From an uncultured Allobaculum sp. (GTDB lineage: Bacteria; Bacillota_I; Bacilli_A; Erysipelotrichales; Erysipelotrichaceae), in the NCBI GenBank assembly GCA_948467695.1, contig CAOKFJ010000120.1, positions 1 through 6,192 of the forward strand: a DNA stretch of 6,192 bases, in the 5' to 3' direction. The notes beneath the pieces are model-generated. The model was not told where the DNA came from. It saw only the letters and a list, made by a program, of their open reading frames with translations, and did not search any database. Positions within the stretch are counted from its first letter, which is position 1. Each line of letters starts with the position of its first letter. Positions 1 through 5,409 of this stretch are shown piece by piece. Made by a program: the position numbers and the translations under genes.

Positions 1-193
1 AGGACAATGCGTTTCGTGCGCTCGGTCATGCACGAGCATAGAATTCTTGCTGAATTCTGATTGCATAAACAGCCGGTATCGGTCATGTACACGAGTTTTT
101 TCACATTTTCCTTCGATGACAAAGTCCATCGAAGGACCTGAGTCGTGCGATACCGGAAGCGCCATGACACGCAGATCGCCGATCTTAAAGCTC
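1..193 (-). pseudogene. walJ/yycJ remnant, partial degraded duplicate
   Basis: This is a broken second copy of the walJ gene found intact at 820-1665. Positions 1-72 align with 1037-1108, and positions 73 to about 190 align with 1244-1360, at roughly 91% nucleotide identity by hand alignment. In protein terms it keeps residues corresponding to about 103-141 and 187-210 of the intact protein (IGDLRVMALP, SHDSGPSM, FVIEGKCEK, then LCNQ and SARILCSCMTERTKR). It is disabled in three ways: a 135-bp internal deletion, a six-A run where the intact gene has five (plus strand 96-101), and absence of everything before residue 103, including the HxHxDH metal site. The match fades at about 190-193, only some 25 nt after the stop of the antitoxin gene. 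It runs off the left window edge, so its other end is unseen. The identification as a walJ copy is certain; loss of function is very likely. Confidence 0.93.
73..82. repeat. Deletion scar: single remaining copy of ccggtRtcgg
   Basis: The remnant carries ccggtatcgg once here. The intact walJ carries two versions of this 10-mer, at 1109-1118 and 1244-1253, and by alignment position 73 corresponds to both. The 135 bp between them is absent from the remnant, as expected for slippage or recombination between short direct repeats. The two bases before the repeat (ag) match the 1242-1243 side. Confidence 0.8.
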
Positions 194-218
194 TTGTATG
201 GAATACTTCTCTGCTGAT

Positions 219-494
219 TTACAGTTCCTCTGTGCCAACTGGTTTCATTTCGTCCCAGCCAGCCATTTCTTCTCCGAACAGATCCTCTCGAGCTGGACCG
301 TGATAATCCTTAAACAATTCCTGCAGGGTTACCTTCTTCGTTTTCTTCTGCGGAGTGAGAATAATTCGTTCGTCCTCGACATCCATTACAAACATATCGC
401 CCGTACTCATTCCAAATTTCTGCAAAAGCGATTTTGCGAGTCTGAGTCCATTTCCGTTGCCCCATCGGCAGATTGGAACTTCAATCCCTTTCAT
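219..494 (-). CDS. MazE/AbrB-family antitoxin, no toxin partner seen
   Basis: This 91-residue protein has the layout of MazE-type antitoxins. The N-terminal swapped-hairpin (AbrB/SpoVT) DNA-binding domain covers about residues 3-48, with the family hallmark RWGN at 10-13, then LRLAKSLLQKFGM and a DMFVMDVED...IILTP strand pair. The C-terminal tail, about 54-91 (TLQELFKDY, GWDEMKPVG), is acidic and resembles the extended toxin-binding tail of MazE. Family proteins bind and neutralise an mRNA-cleaving MazF toxin and repress their own operon. The start is well supported: GGAGGT at 501-506 lies 6 nt before the ATG. A mazF gene normally follows within a few bases, but here the sequence runs into a degraded walJ piece, so the toxin is lost, displaced, or beyond the left edge. 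The gene and its flanks are more AT-rich than the neighbouring operon, which fits acquisition. Alternatively it could be a stand-alone AbrB-like regulator; the MazE-like tail argues for antitoxin origin. Confidence 0.85.
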   Translation of the reverse strand: MKGIEVPICRWGNGNGLRLAKSLLQKFGMSTGDMFVMDVEDERIILTPQKKTKKVTLQELFKDYHGPAREDLFGEEMAGWDEMKPVGTEEL

Positions 495-643
495 TATTCC
501 ACCTCCATTTTCCAGACTTCTCTACGCCAAGTTTTGTATATGCACGTTAACACACAGCCTTCTGTACTAGACAAACTGGATAGAGCAAATACTGCGAAAT
601 TCAGAAGCTTAAGCCATCTGTTCGTTTTTTAATTTCAGATTTC

Positions 644-670
644 ATTTTACCATCCTGTACTTCTATGCAA
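644..670 (-). promoter_or_regulatory. Candidate sigma-A-type promoter for the antitoxin gene
   Basis: On the minus strand, TTGCAT (plus 665-670) and TAAAAT (plus 644-649) stand 15 nt apart. The -10 element matches the consensus at five of six positions, but the -35 matches only three and the spacer is short. It would give a leader of roughly 140 nt before the antitoxin start. It sits between the walJ terminator candidate and the antitoxin gene, where an independent promoter is expected. Evidence is weak. Confidence 0.27.
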
Positions 671-681
671 TTAAACTGCAT
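665..681. repeat. Short inverted repeat ATGCA-N7-TGCAT
   Basis: Perfect 5-bp arms (665-669 and 677-681) flank a 7-nt AT-rich centre and overlap the candidate -35 element of the antitoxin promoter. MazE-family proteins autoregulate by binding palindromic sites at their own promoters, so this could be an operator. A 5-bp repeat can arise by chance, so the role is only suggested. Confidence 0.3.
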
Positions 682-697
682 CTCCAAAAATGAAAGA

Positions 698-745
698 AAG
701 GACATCGCTCAACTTCATGCCTGCGCAAAAAGCCGCGATGTCCTT
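698..745 (-). terminator. Hairpin, probable terminator after walJ
   Basis: A perfect 11-bp inverted repeat (aaggacatcgc at 698-708, gcgatgtcctt at 735-745) encloses a 26-nt loop. Read in the walJ direction, the stem is followed by a T-rich stretch with two A and C/G interruptions (complement of 682-697). On the other strand it is followed by a T run at 753-758, so it could act in both directions. It lies about 75 nt beyond the walJ stop. The long loop and imperfect U-tract make it a less than ideal intrinsic terminator, and no better candidate is visible. Confidence 0.55.
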
Positions 746-819
746 CTCCTCATTTTTTGTTAGCAATTTGAAAGAGTTTATTTCCTTTGAAGCATAGCTG
801 GTGTCTATACCGCATGCGC

Positions 820-1665
820 CTAGGCTAGAGCGCCATCCAGATCAAGCGTCATCTGCACCGCCGCATCGTGTTCGCTTTGCTCAGCCTTAGGTGCATCCAG
901 ACCGAAGGTGATCGGTTCAAACTGTCCGGCTGCTTCAATGACCAGATGCCGATTCGATACATGCGTGTATTCCAGACGCTCGTACAGCGTATGAAGCGCG
1001 AGTTCAGGCGTATTTGCCTCTTCAGAAAGGTGAGCGAGGACAATGCGTTTCGTGCGCTCGGTCATGCACGAGCATAGAATTCTTGCTGAATCCTGATTGC
1101 ACAAATGTCCGGTGTCGGAAGCAATGCGCATTTTGAGCCAGAAGGGTCTCTGTGTGGCGTTCAGTTTTTCAAGGTCGTGATTGCTTTCGAAGATGTAGTA
1201 GTCCGCATCACTCAAAGCGCCAAGTATCGCTTCGGGCACATAGCCGGTATCGGTCATGTACACGAGTTTTTCACATTTTCCTTCGATGACAAAGCCCATG
1301 GAGGGGCCGGAGTCATGCGAAGTCGGAAGCGCCATGACGCGCAGATCTCCGATCGTAAAGCGCGCAGGCGGCGTAAGCTTGCGCAGATCAAGGCTGACGA
1401 TTTCTCCCTTGGATGTCTTGGCTTTAAGCGGGCAGCATGTATACACCGGCACGCCGCCGAAGCGGTTGAGCTGCTTGATGTGATCGCCGTGCGAATGCGT
1501 GATCAGCAATGCGTTGAGATCCTCTTTGCATACGCCGGCTTCTTTCATTTTTGTATTGAGGTAGCGCCATGACGAGGGACCGCAGTCGATGAGAATAACG
1601 GTATCACCTTCGCGCACGAGGCAGGCGTTTCCCTTCGAGCCTGAAGCGAGAAGATCAACCCGCAT
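820..1665 (-). CDS. walJ: WalJ/YycJ-type metallo-beta-lactamase-fold protein
   Basis: This 281-residue cytoplasmic MBL-fold hydrolase belongs to the WalJ/YycJ family. It starts with the family hallmark LLASGSKGN (5-13) and has the metal-binding THSHGDH (56-62), TSHD (115-118), metal-bridging Asp in TDTG (138-141), ESNHD (160-164), SDTGHLCN (183-190) and AHLSEE (211-216). Family members are thought to be nucleases: Bacillus YycJ has 5'-3' exonuclease activity linked to mismatch repair, and the gene is associated with the WalRK cell-wall system elsewhere. An upstream ATG at 1725 lies inside dnaB and would add 20 unrelated residues. The chosen ATG at 1663-1665 has AAGGAG 9 nt upstream and begins exactly at the conserved N terminus. 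It overlaps dnaB by 11 nt. The polar, Ala-rich last 30 or so residues look like a variable tail. A degraded copy lies at 1-193. Confidence 0.93.
   Translation of the reverse strand: MRVDLLASGSKGNACLVREGDTVILIDCGPSSWRYLNTKMKEAGVCKEDLNALLITHSHGDHIKQLNRFGGVPVYTCCPLKAKTSKGEIVSLDLRKLTPPARFTIGDLRVMALPTSHDSGPSMGFVIEGKCEKLVYMTDTGYVPEAILGALSDADYYIFESNHDLEKLNATQRPFWLKMRIASDTGHLCNQDSARILCSCMTERTKRIVLAHLSEEANTPELALHTLYERLEYTHVSNRHLVIEAAGQFEPITFGLDAPKAEQSEHDAAVQMTLDLDGALA
1109..1118. repeat. ccggtgtcgg, first of two short direct repeats in walJ
   Basis: It matches 1244-1253 at nine of ten bases. On the coding strand the two copies encode the Asp-Thr-Gly of two separate conserved motifs (SDTG at 183-186 and TDTG at 138-141), so the repeat exists for protein reasons. 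The segment between them is exactly what the left-hand remnant lacks. Confidence 0.75.
1244..1253. repeat. ccggtatcgg, second short direct repeat in walJ
   Basis: Partner of the 10-mer at 1109-1118, lying 135 bp (45 codons) away and encoding the DTG of the metal-site motif TDTG. Identical to positions 73-82 of the remnant. Confidence 0.75.
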
Positions 1666-3004
1666 AGCCTGGTACTCCTTCGTGAGCGAGCGAGGAAAAC
1701 AGCGAGCACGATTTCTCGAATACAAGCTGAATCTTGCCCGTTTCGCCGTTACGGTGCTTTTTGAGCGAAAGGTCGACGACCTCGGTTTCCGACTGCTGGT
1801 CGGGATCGTTGTTGTAGTACTGTTCGCGGTAAATAAACATAACGATATCCGCGTCCTGCTCGATTGATCCAGATTCTCGAAGGTCGGACAGCTGCGGTTC
1901 GTGGTTGGTTCTTTCCTCGACTTTTCGGGACAGCTGCGACAGAGCGATAACGGGGCAGTCCATTTCTTTGGCGAGGATTTTGAGGTTTCGGGAAATTTCC
2001 GATACTTCCTGCTGACGGGAATCGGAGCGTCCGCTTCCGCTGATCAGCTGAAGGTAGTCGATGACGATCAGCGACAGTTCGCCCATCTGCGAGCGCAGCT
2101 TGCGGCATTTGGAGAAGATCTGGCTGACTTTGATCATCGATGTGTCATCAATGAAAATCGGACGGTTGCTCAGATCGCGTCCCGCGTCGTTAAGCCCGTT
2201 CATTTCTTCGTCATCGAGTTTTCCGCTGGTGAGCTTGCCGCCGTCGATCTTGGATTCCGCTGCGATCAGACGCTTCATCATCGAGGCGGCAGGCATTTCG
2301 AGCGAGAAAATCGCGACAGCACCGGGATTTCTTTTGGAAACCTGATTGGCGACGTTGAGCGCAAAAGCGGATTTTCCCATCGCCGGTCGGGCGGCAAGGA
2401 TAATCAGATCGCCCCGATGGAGACCATTGGTCATCGTATCGAGATCGGTATACCCGGTGCGGATGCCGCTGACGCCTTTCTGTTCGCGCAGCATGGCAAT
2501 TTCGCGCTTGATTTCTTCAAAGATTTCGCCGGATGTCTTGAAGTCGCTTCCCTTACGGCGTCTGGTGACATCCATGATTGCACGCTCGGCGCCATCGAGA
2601 ATCGCATCGAGCTCAAGCGATGAGCCGGCGGCTTCTTCGCTGATCTGCTCGGCCGTTTCCATCAGGCGGCGAAGCTGGGATTTTCCCTGAATCGTTTCGA
2701 CATAGTGCGGTGCCGTAACGCCGGAAACCGCGCTGTCGAGCAGTTCGCTGAGGTAGTCGATGCCTCCGCTGCTTTCAAGCTCGTCGTTTTCCGTCAGATA
2801 GAGAACAACATTCTCCAGGTCAACCGGCTTTCCCGATGCCGACAGCTCGGACATGGCGGAGTAGATCTGCTGGTGGGCAGGAACAAAAAACTCGGAGGCC
2901 TGCAGATCCTCGTCCCGGCACTTGGTCAGGACATTGGGATCGATGAGAACAGCTCCGAGCAAGGCCTGCTCCAGACGACTCGCGTTGGGCAGTTCCTTAA
3001 TCAT
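1655..3004 (-). CDS. dnaB: Replicative DNA helicase DnaB
   Basis: This 449-residue hexameric 5'-3' helicase unwinds DNA at the replication fork and works with primase (DnaG) and the loader. In Bacillus the gene is called dnaC. The N-terminal helical, primase-interacting domain covers about 1-100 (EQALLGAVLIDP near the start), a linker helix follows, and the RecA-like domain spans about 175-430. Visible motifs are Walker A ARPAMGKSA (205-213), SLEM (234-237), Walker B LIVIDYLQL (312-320), SQLSR (356-360), RESGSIEQDAD (376-386) and the arginine-finger region KKHRNG (415-420). Length is typical of the family. AAAGGAG lies 11 nt upstream of the ATG, overlapping the end of rplI, whose stop is 6 nt away. 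The last 15 or so residues overlap the walJ ribosome-binding site and start, so dnaB and walJ are probably translationally coupled. Confidence 0.98.
   Translation of the reverse strand: MIKELPNASRLEQALLGAVLIDPNVLTKCRDEDLQASEFFVPAHQQIYSAMSELSASGKPVDLENVVLYLTENDELESSGGIDYLSELLDSAVSGVTAPHYVETIQGKSQLRRLMETAEQISEEAAGSSLELDAILDGAERAIMDVTRRRKGSDFKTSGEIFEEIKREIAMLREQKGVSGIRTGYTDLDTMTNGLHRGDLIILAARPAMGKSAFALNVANQVSKRNPGAVAIFSLEMPAASMMKRLIAAESKIDGGKLTSGKLDDEEMNGLNDAGRDLSNRPIFIDDTSMIKVSQIFSKCRKLRSQMGELSLIVIDYLQLISGSGRSDSRQQEVSEISRNLKILAKEMDCPVIALSQLSRKVEERTNHEPQLSDLRESGSIEQDADIVMFIYREQYYNNDPDQQSETEVVDLSLKKHRNGETGKIQLVFEKSCSLFSSLAHEGVPGYAG
1675..1680 (-). promoter_or_regulatory. walJ ribosome-binding site AAGGAG, decides the start
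   Basis: AAGGAG stands 9 nt before the ATG at 1663-1665, inside the final codons of dnaB. The in-frame ATG at 1725 lies 60 nt earlier within dnaB and would add non-family residues, so this site fixes the start. Confidence 0.8.
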
Positions 3005-3010
3005 GGCGCA

Positions 3011-3463
3011 TTAAGCTCCTTTCGCACTGACATGCACGTTGATGGTGCCGATGATCTTGCCTTTGTACAGGTCCACCTTCACCTTAGTCGTGCCCAGCGA
3101 GGAAACGGGGGTATCCATGATGATTTTGCGTTTGTCCACCTGGATTCCCTTCTCGGCAAGAGCGTGAACGATCTGTTTCGAGGAAATCTGGCCGAATGTG
3201 TTTCCGCCTTTTCCTGTGTTCAGTTCAAACTCGAGCTGCATATCTTTAAGTTCGCCGGCGATGCGTTCGGCATCCTGGCGGTTCTTTTCGTCTTCTTCTT
3301 TGCGTGCGGCGATACGTTCGTCAAGCGCACGTGTGTTTTCCTTGTTGCAGGGAGCAGCAAGGCCGTTTTTGATCAGATAGTTGCGTCCGTATCCGTCGGC
3401 GACTTCTTTGACCTCATCTTTTTTTCCGACTTGTCTGACGTCGGCAAGCAAAATGACTTTCAT
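3011..3463 (-). CDS. rplI: 50S ribosomal protein L9
   Basis: This 150-residue protein, full length for the family, binds 23S rRNA near the base of the L1 stalk and helps keep translational frame. The N-terminal RNA-binding domain carries the L9 signature (VGKKDEVKEVADGYGRNYLI, about 12-31). A long charged connecting helix follows (about 41-75, rich in Lys, Glu, Asp and Arg), then the C-terminal domain with GKGGNTFGQIS (84-94). The ATG overlaps the gdpP stop as ATGA. AGGAGG (3471-3476) lies 7 nt upstream within the last gdpP codons, so the two genes are likely coupled. Linkage with gdpP on one side and dnaB on the other is the usual Bacillota order. Confidence 0.98.
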   Translation of the reverse strand: MKVILLADVRQVGKKDEVKEVADGYGRNYLIKNGLAAPCNKENTRALDERIAARKEEDEKNRQDAERIAGELKDMQLEFELNTGKGGNTFGQISSKQIVHALAEKGIQVDKRKIIMDTPVSSLGTTKVKVDLYKGKIIGTINVHVSAKGA

Positions 3464-5409
3464 TCCTGTTCCTCCTGATCGAGAAGGCTCTGCAGTTCGG
3501 CAGCCACTTCCTGAACCGTGGTGTTCTCACGCTCCAGAGCCGCGGCGCTGAAATGCCCTCCTCCGTTCATTTTTTCCATAATTTTCTGTACATTGACCGT
3601 TCCGTCGCTTCTGGCGGAGACGGCAACGTTTCCGTTGTTCTGGTTGATACCGATGGTAAACGCCGCCTGGCAGCCTTTGAAGCTGAGCAGCGAATCCGAG
3701 ATGGTCGACAGCATTGTCCGGCTGACAGGCTCGTCGAGCACGTCAATCAGATACTTCTGATGATACACTTTCGCGCGCTCGATCATCTGCGCCCGTCGGC
3801 GGTAATCGGTGTAGTCGACCTGAAGCGCTTTTTCAGCCACTTCCGCATTGGCGCCCCATGCGCGCAGACGGGCCGCCGCCTGGAAGGTGCGCTCGGAAGT
3901 ATGCTGTTTGAATCGTCCGGTATCCACAACGATACCAAGATACATGATTGTCGCTTCCATTTCATAGATTGGCACAGACATTGCCAGCGATTCAAGCAGT
4001 TCTGTCATGAGCTCGCATGTGGAGCTCGCTTTCGATTCGATGTAGCTGACCAGCACGTTGTCGAGCCCCTGATCGCTGCGGCGGTGATGATCGATGACGA
4101 TTTTGCGCACATCTTTTTTCAGCAGTTCCTCGCCTGAGGAGATCGCGGGGTTGGAGTGGTCGACCATGATGACCAGATCGCGAAGCGGATCCATCATTTC
4201 AAGCGCCTGACCCGGCGTGATGAAGCGCGCGCGCTCATTGAGCGATTTTACATATTCGTCCATCGTTGCCTGCAGCTGTCGGTCGCGAGGCACATCCTTG
4301 AGCACGATGTACGTCTCTTTACCCAGAGTACGCGCCCAGTTGTTGGCGGCAAGCGCGGCACCCATGGCGTCGTAGTCTGTATTGACATGACCGAGAACAA
4401 ACACCTTCTGCGAATCGCGCAGCACATCCTGAATGCTTGAGGCGACGATGCGCACACGCACTTTGGAACGCTGCGATGCCTGTTCGGAATTGCCTCCGAT
4501 GTACTGCACCGGCTCATCGGCATGCTTGATGGCGATCTGATCGCCTCCGCGCGACTGCACCAGTTCGGTCAGTTCGGTCAGCACTCTGTCCATTTCGATG
4601 AAATCGTCCTGATCGCTCGCGAATGCTGCCGAAAGCGTGATGGACAAATCGGCTCTGGCCGCTTCATCTTTGATTTTCTGCAAGATCGGGAAATTCTGCT
4701 TTCGCATGTTTTCAAGGATCGCCGAATCAAGCACAAGCAGATAGCGGTCCGAGCGCATGCGGCGCATCAGGATTTTGTTTTCGCGCGCCCAGCTGATCAG
4801 CGGCGTGCGGATACGCGTGTTGATTTCATTGAGCAGTTCTTCATTGTCGTAGCTCAGATACTCGCTATAGTTGTCAAGCGTGAGCACGCCGAGCACGACA
4901 CTGTTCTGCTCGACGATTCTGCGGCAGCGGGCAAGTTCGGTAATGTTGCGAACGTACAGCACCTGTCCGCCGTCTTTGTGAATAACTTCAAAGATATGCC
5001 CTTTGTATTCTCCCTGAATGGAATCGATATTGCTTTGAAAAAGTTCCTTGATATCCGGCAGAAAGCAGGTGAGCTTTTTGTTGACCAGATCGGGCATGAA
5101 CTGGCGCAGATAGTCGGAGATCCATGTCGCCACGTATTCGTCGTTGTACGTGATCAGACCGATTTCGCCGATCGTCAGCGCGTCCTTTGCCTCGCGGCCG
5201 AGAACGCGGCCGATTTCCATATTCGTCTGAATGCCCTTCTTGCGCAGGCGCAGCCAGAAGGAAATAAACAGTACACCGTAGAACAGGCAAAGCACAAGCA
5301 GCATCGCAAACACGATCCACTCGCCGATAATCGCCGTGTAGATCGTCGCGGAAATCGCCATCACAAGCAGAATGCAGAAAGCAACCATCCATTTCCAGTA
5401 GCGTTTCAT
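3460..5409 (-). CDS. gdpP: Cyclic-di-AMP phosphodiesterase GdpP
   Basis: This 649-residue membrane-anchored enzyme hydrolyses the second messenger c-di-AMP to pApA. Two N-terminal membrane segments lie at about 7-27 and 31-54. A PAS-like domain follows (about 76-155), then a degenerate GGDEF domain (about 170-295) with SDRYLLVL where a cyclase would have GGDEF. The catalytic DHH/DHHA1 domains run from about 335 to 640. DHH-family metal residues are present: GHVNTDYDAMG (340-350), VDHSNP (416-421), DHHRRS (440-445) and VVDTG (494-498). The DHHA1 hallmark GGGH is at 616-619. Length matches the family. The upstream ATG at 5454 would add 15 residues inside the previous gene. The ATG at 5407-5409 has AAAGGGG 6 nt upstream, overlaps the preceding stop as ATGA, and leads directly into the membrane anchor. 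In the family, levels of c-di-AMP control potassium uptake, wall stress and beta-lactam tolerance. Confidence 0.96.
   Translation of the reverse strand: MKRYWKWMVAFCILLVMAISATIYTAIIGEWIVFAMLLVLCLFYGVLFISFWLRLRKKGIQTNMEIGRVLGREAKDALTIGEIGLITYNDEYVATWISDYLRQFMPDLVNKKLTCFLPDIKELFQSNIDSIQGEYKGHIFEVIHKDGGQVLYVRNITELARCRRIVEQNSVVLGVLTLDNYSEYLSYDNEELLNEINTRIRTPLISWARENKILMRRMRSDRYLLVLDSAILENMRKQNFPILQKIKDEAARADLSITLSAAFASDQDDFIEMDRVLTELTELVQSRGGDQIAIKHADEPVQYIGGNSEQASQRSKVRVRIVASSIQDVLRDSQKVFVLGHVNTDYDAMGAALAANNWARTLGKETYIVLKDVPRDRQLQATMDEYVKSLNERARFITPGQALEMMDPLRDLVIMVDHSNPAISSGEELLKKDVRKIVIDHHRRSDQGLDNVLVSYIESKASSTCELMTELLESLAMSVPIYEMEATIMYLGIVVDTGRFKQHTSERTFQAAARLRAWGANAEVAEKALQVDYTDYRRRAQMIERAKVYHQKYLIDVLDEPVSRTMLSTISDSLLSFKGCQAAFTIGINQNNGNVAVSARSDGTVNVQKIMEKMNGGGHFSAAALERENTTVQEVAAELQSLLDQEEQE

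Larger units (their letters stand above)
495..819. other. Intergenic region between walJ and the antitoxin gene
   Basis: No convincing gene lies in these 325 bases. The region is AT-rich compared with the operon to its right. From the walJ side it holds a palindromic cgcatgcg at 811-818 just after the walJ stop, a long hairpin at 698-745 beside T-rich runs, an ATGCA/TGCAT inverted repeat at 665-681, a weak candidate promoter at 644-670, an 8-bp palindrome gcttaagc at 607-614, and the antitoxin ribosome-binding site at 501-506. Open frames crossing it on the plus strand lack a ribosome-binding site and overlap the antitoxin gene, so they are not called. Confidence 0.7.

Noticed and set aside
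41..56. GAATTC-ttgct-GAATTC short repeat in the walJ remnant
   Set aside because: The intact gene has GAATCC at the second position, so one point change explains it; no sign of a functional site.
607..614. Palindrome gcttaagc in the antitoxin leader
   Set aside because: Only 8 bp, with no matching copy nearby; expected by chance in a window of this size.
198..632. Plus-strand open frame of 144 codons over the antitoxin gene
   Set aside because: The opposite strand has a recognisable MazE-like protein with a good ribosome-binding site. This frame has no such site and its product resembles nothing known to me.
1666..1725. Extended start for walJ at 1725
   Set aside because: It would add 20 Arg-rich residues encoded within dnaB, before the conserved family N terminus. 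The ATG at 1665 has a proper ribosome-binding site.
1901..2623. Plus-strand open frame of 240 codons
   Set aside because: Fully antisense to the catalytic domain of dnaB, with no ribosome-binding site or family resemblance; a shadow of dnaB.
2997..3011. Tiny minus-strand frame (ATG plus three codons) overlapping the rplI stop and dnaB start
   Set aside because: It sits only 4 nt from the AAAGGAG site and is far too short to support; the dnaB ATG at 3004 gives the conserved protein.
2705..3478. Plus-strand open frame of 257 codons
   Set aside because: Antisense to the 5' part of dnaB and all of rplI, both certain genes.
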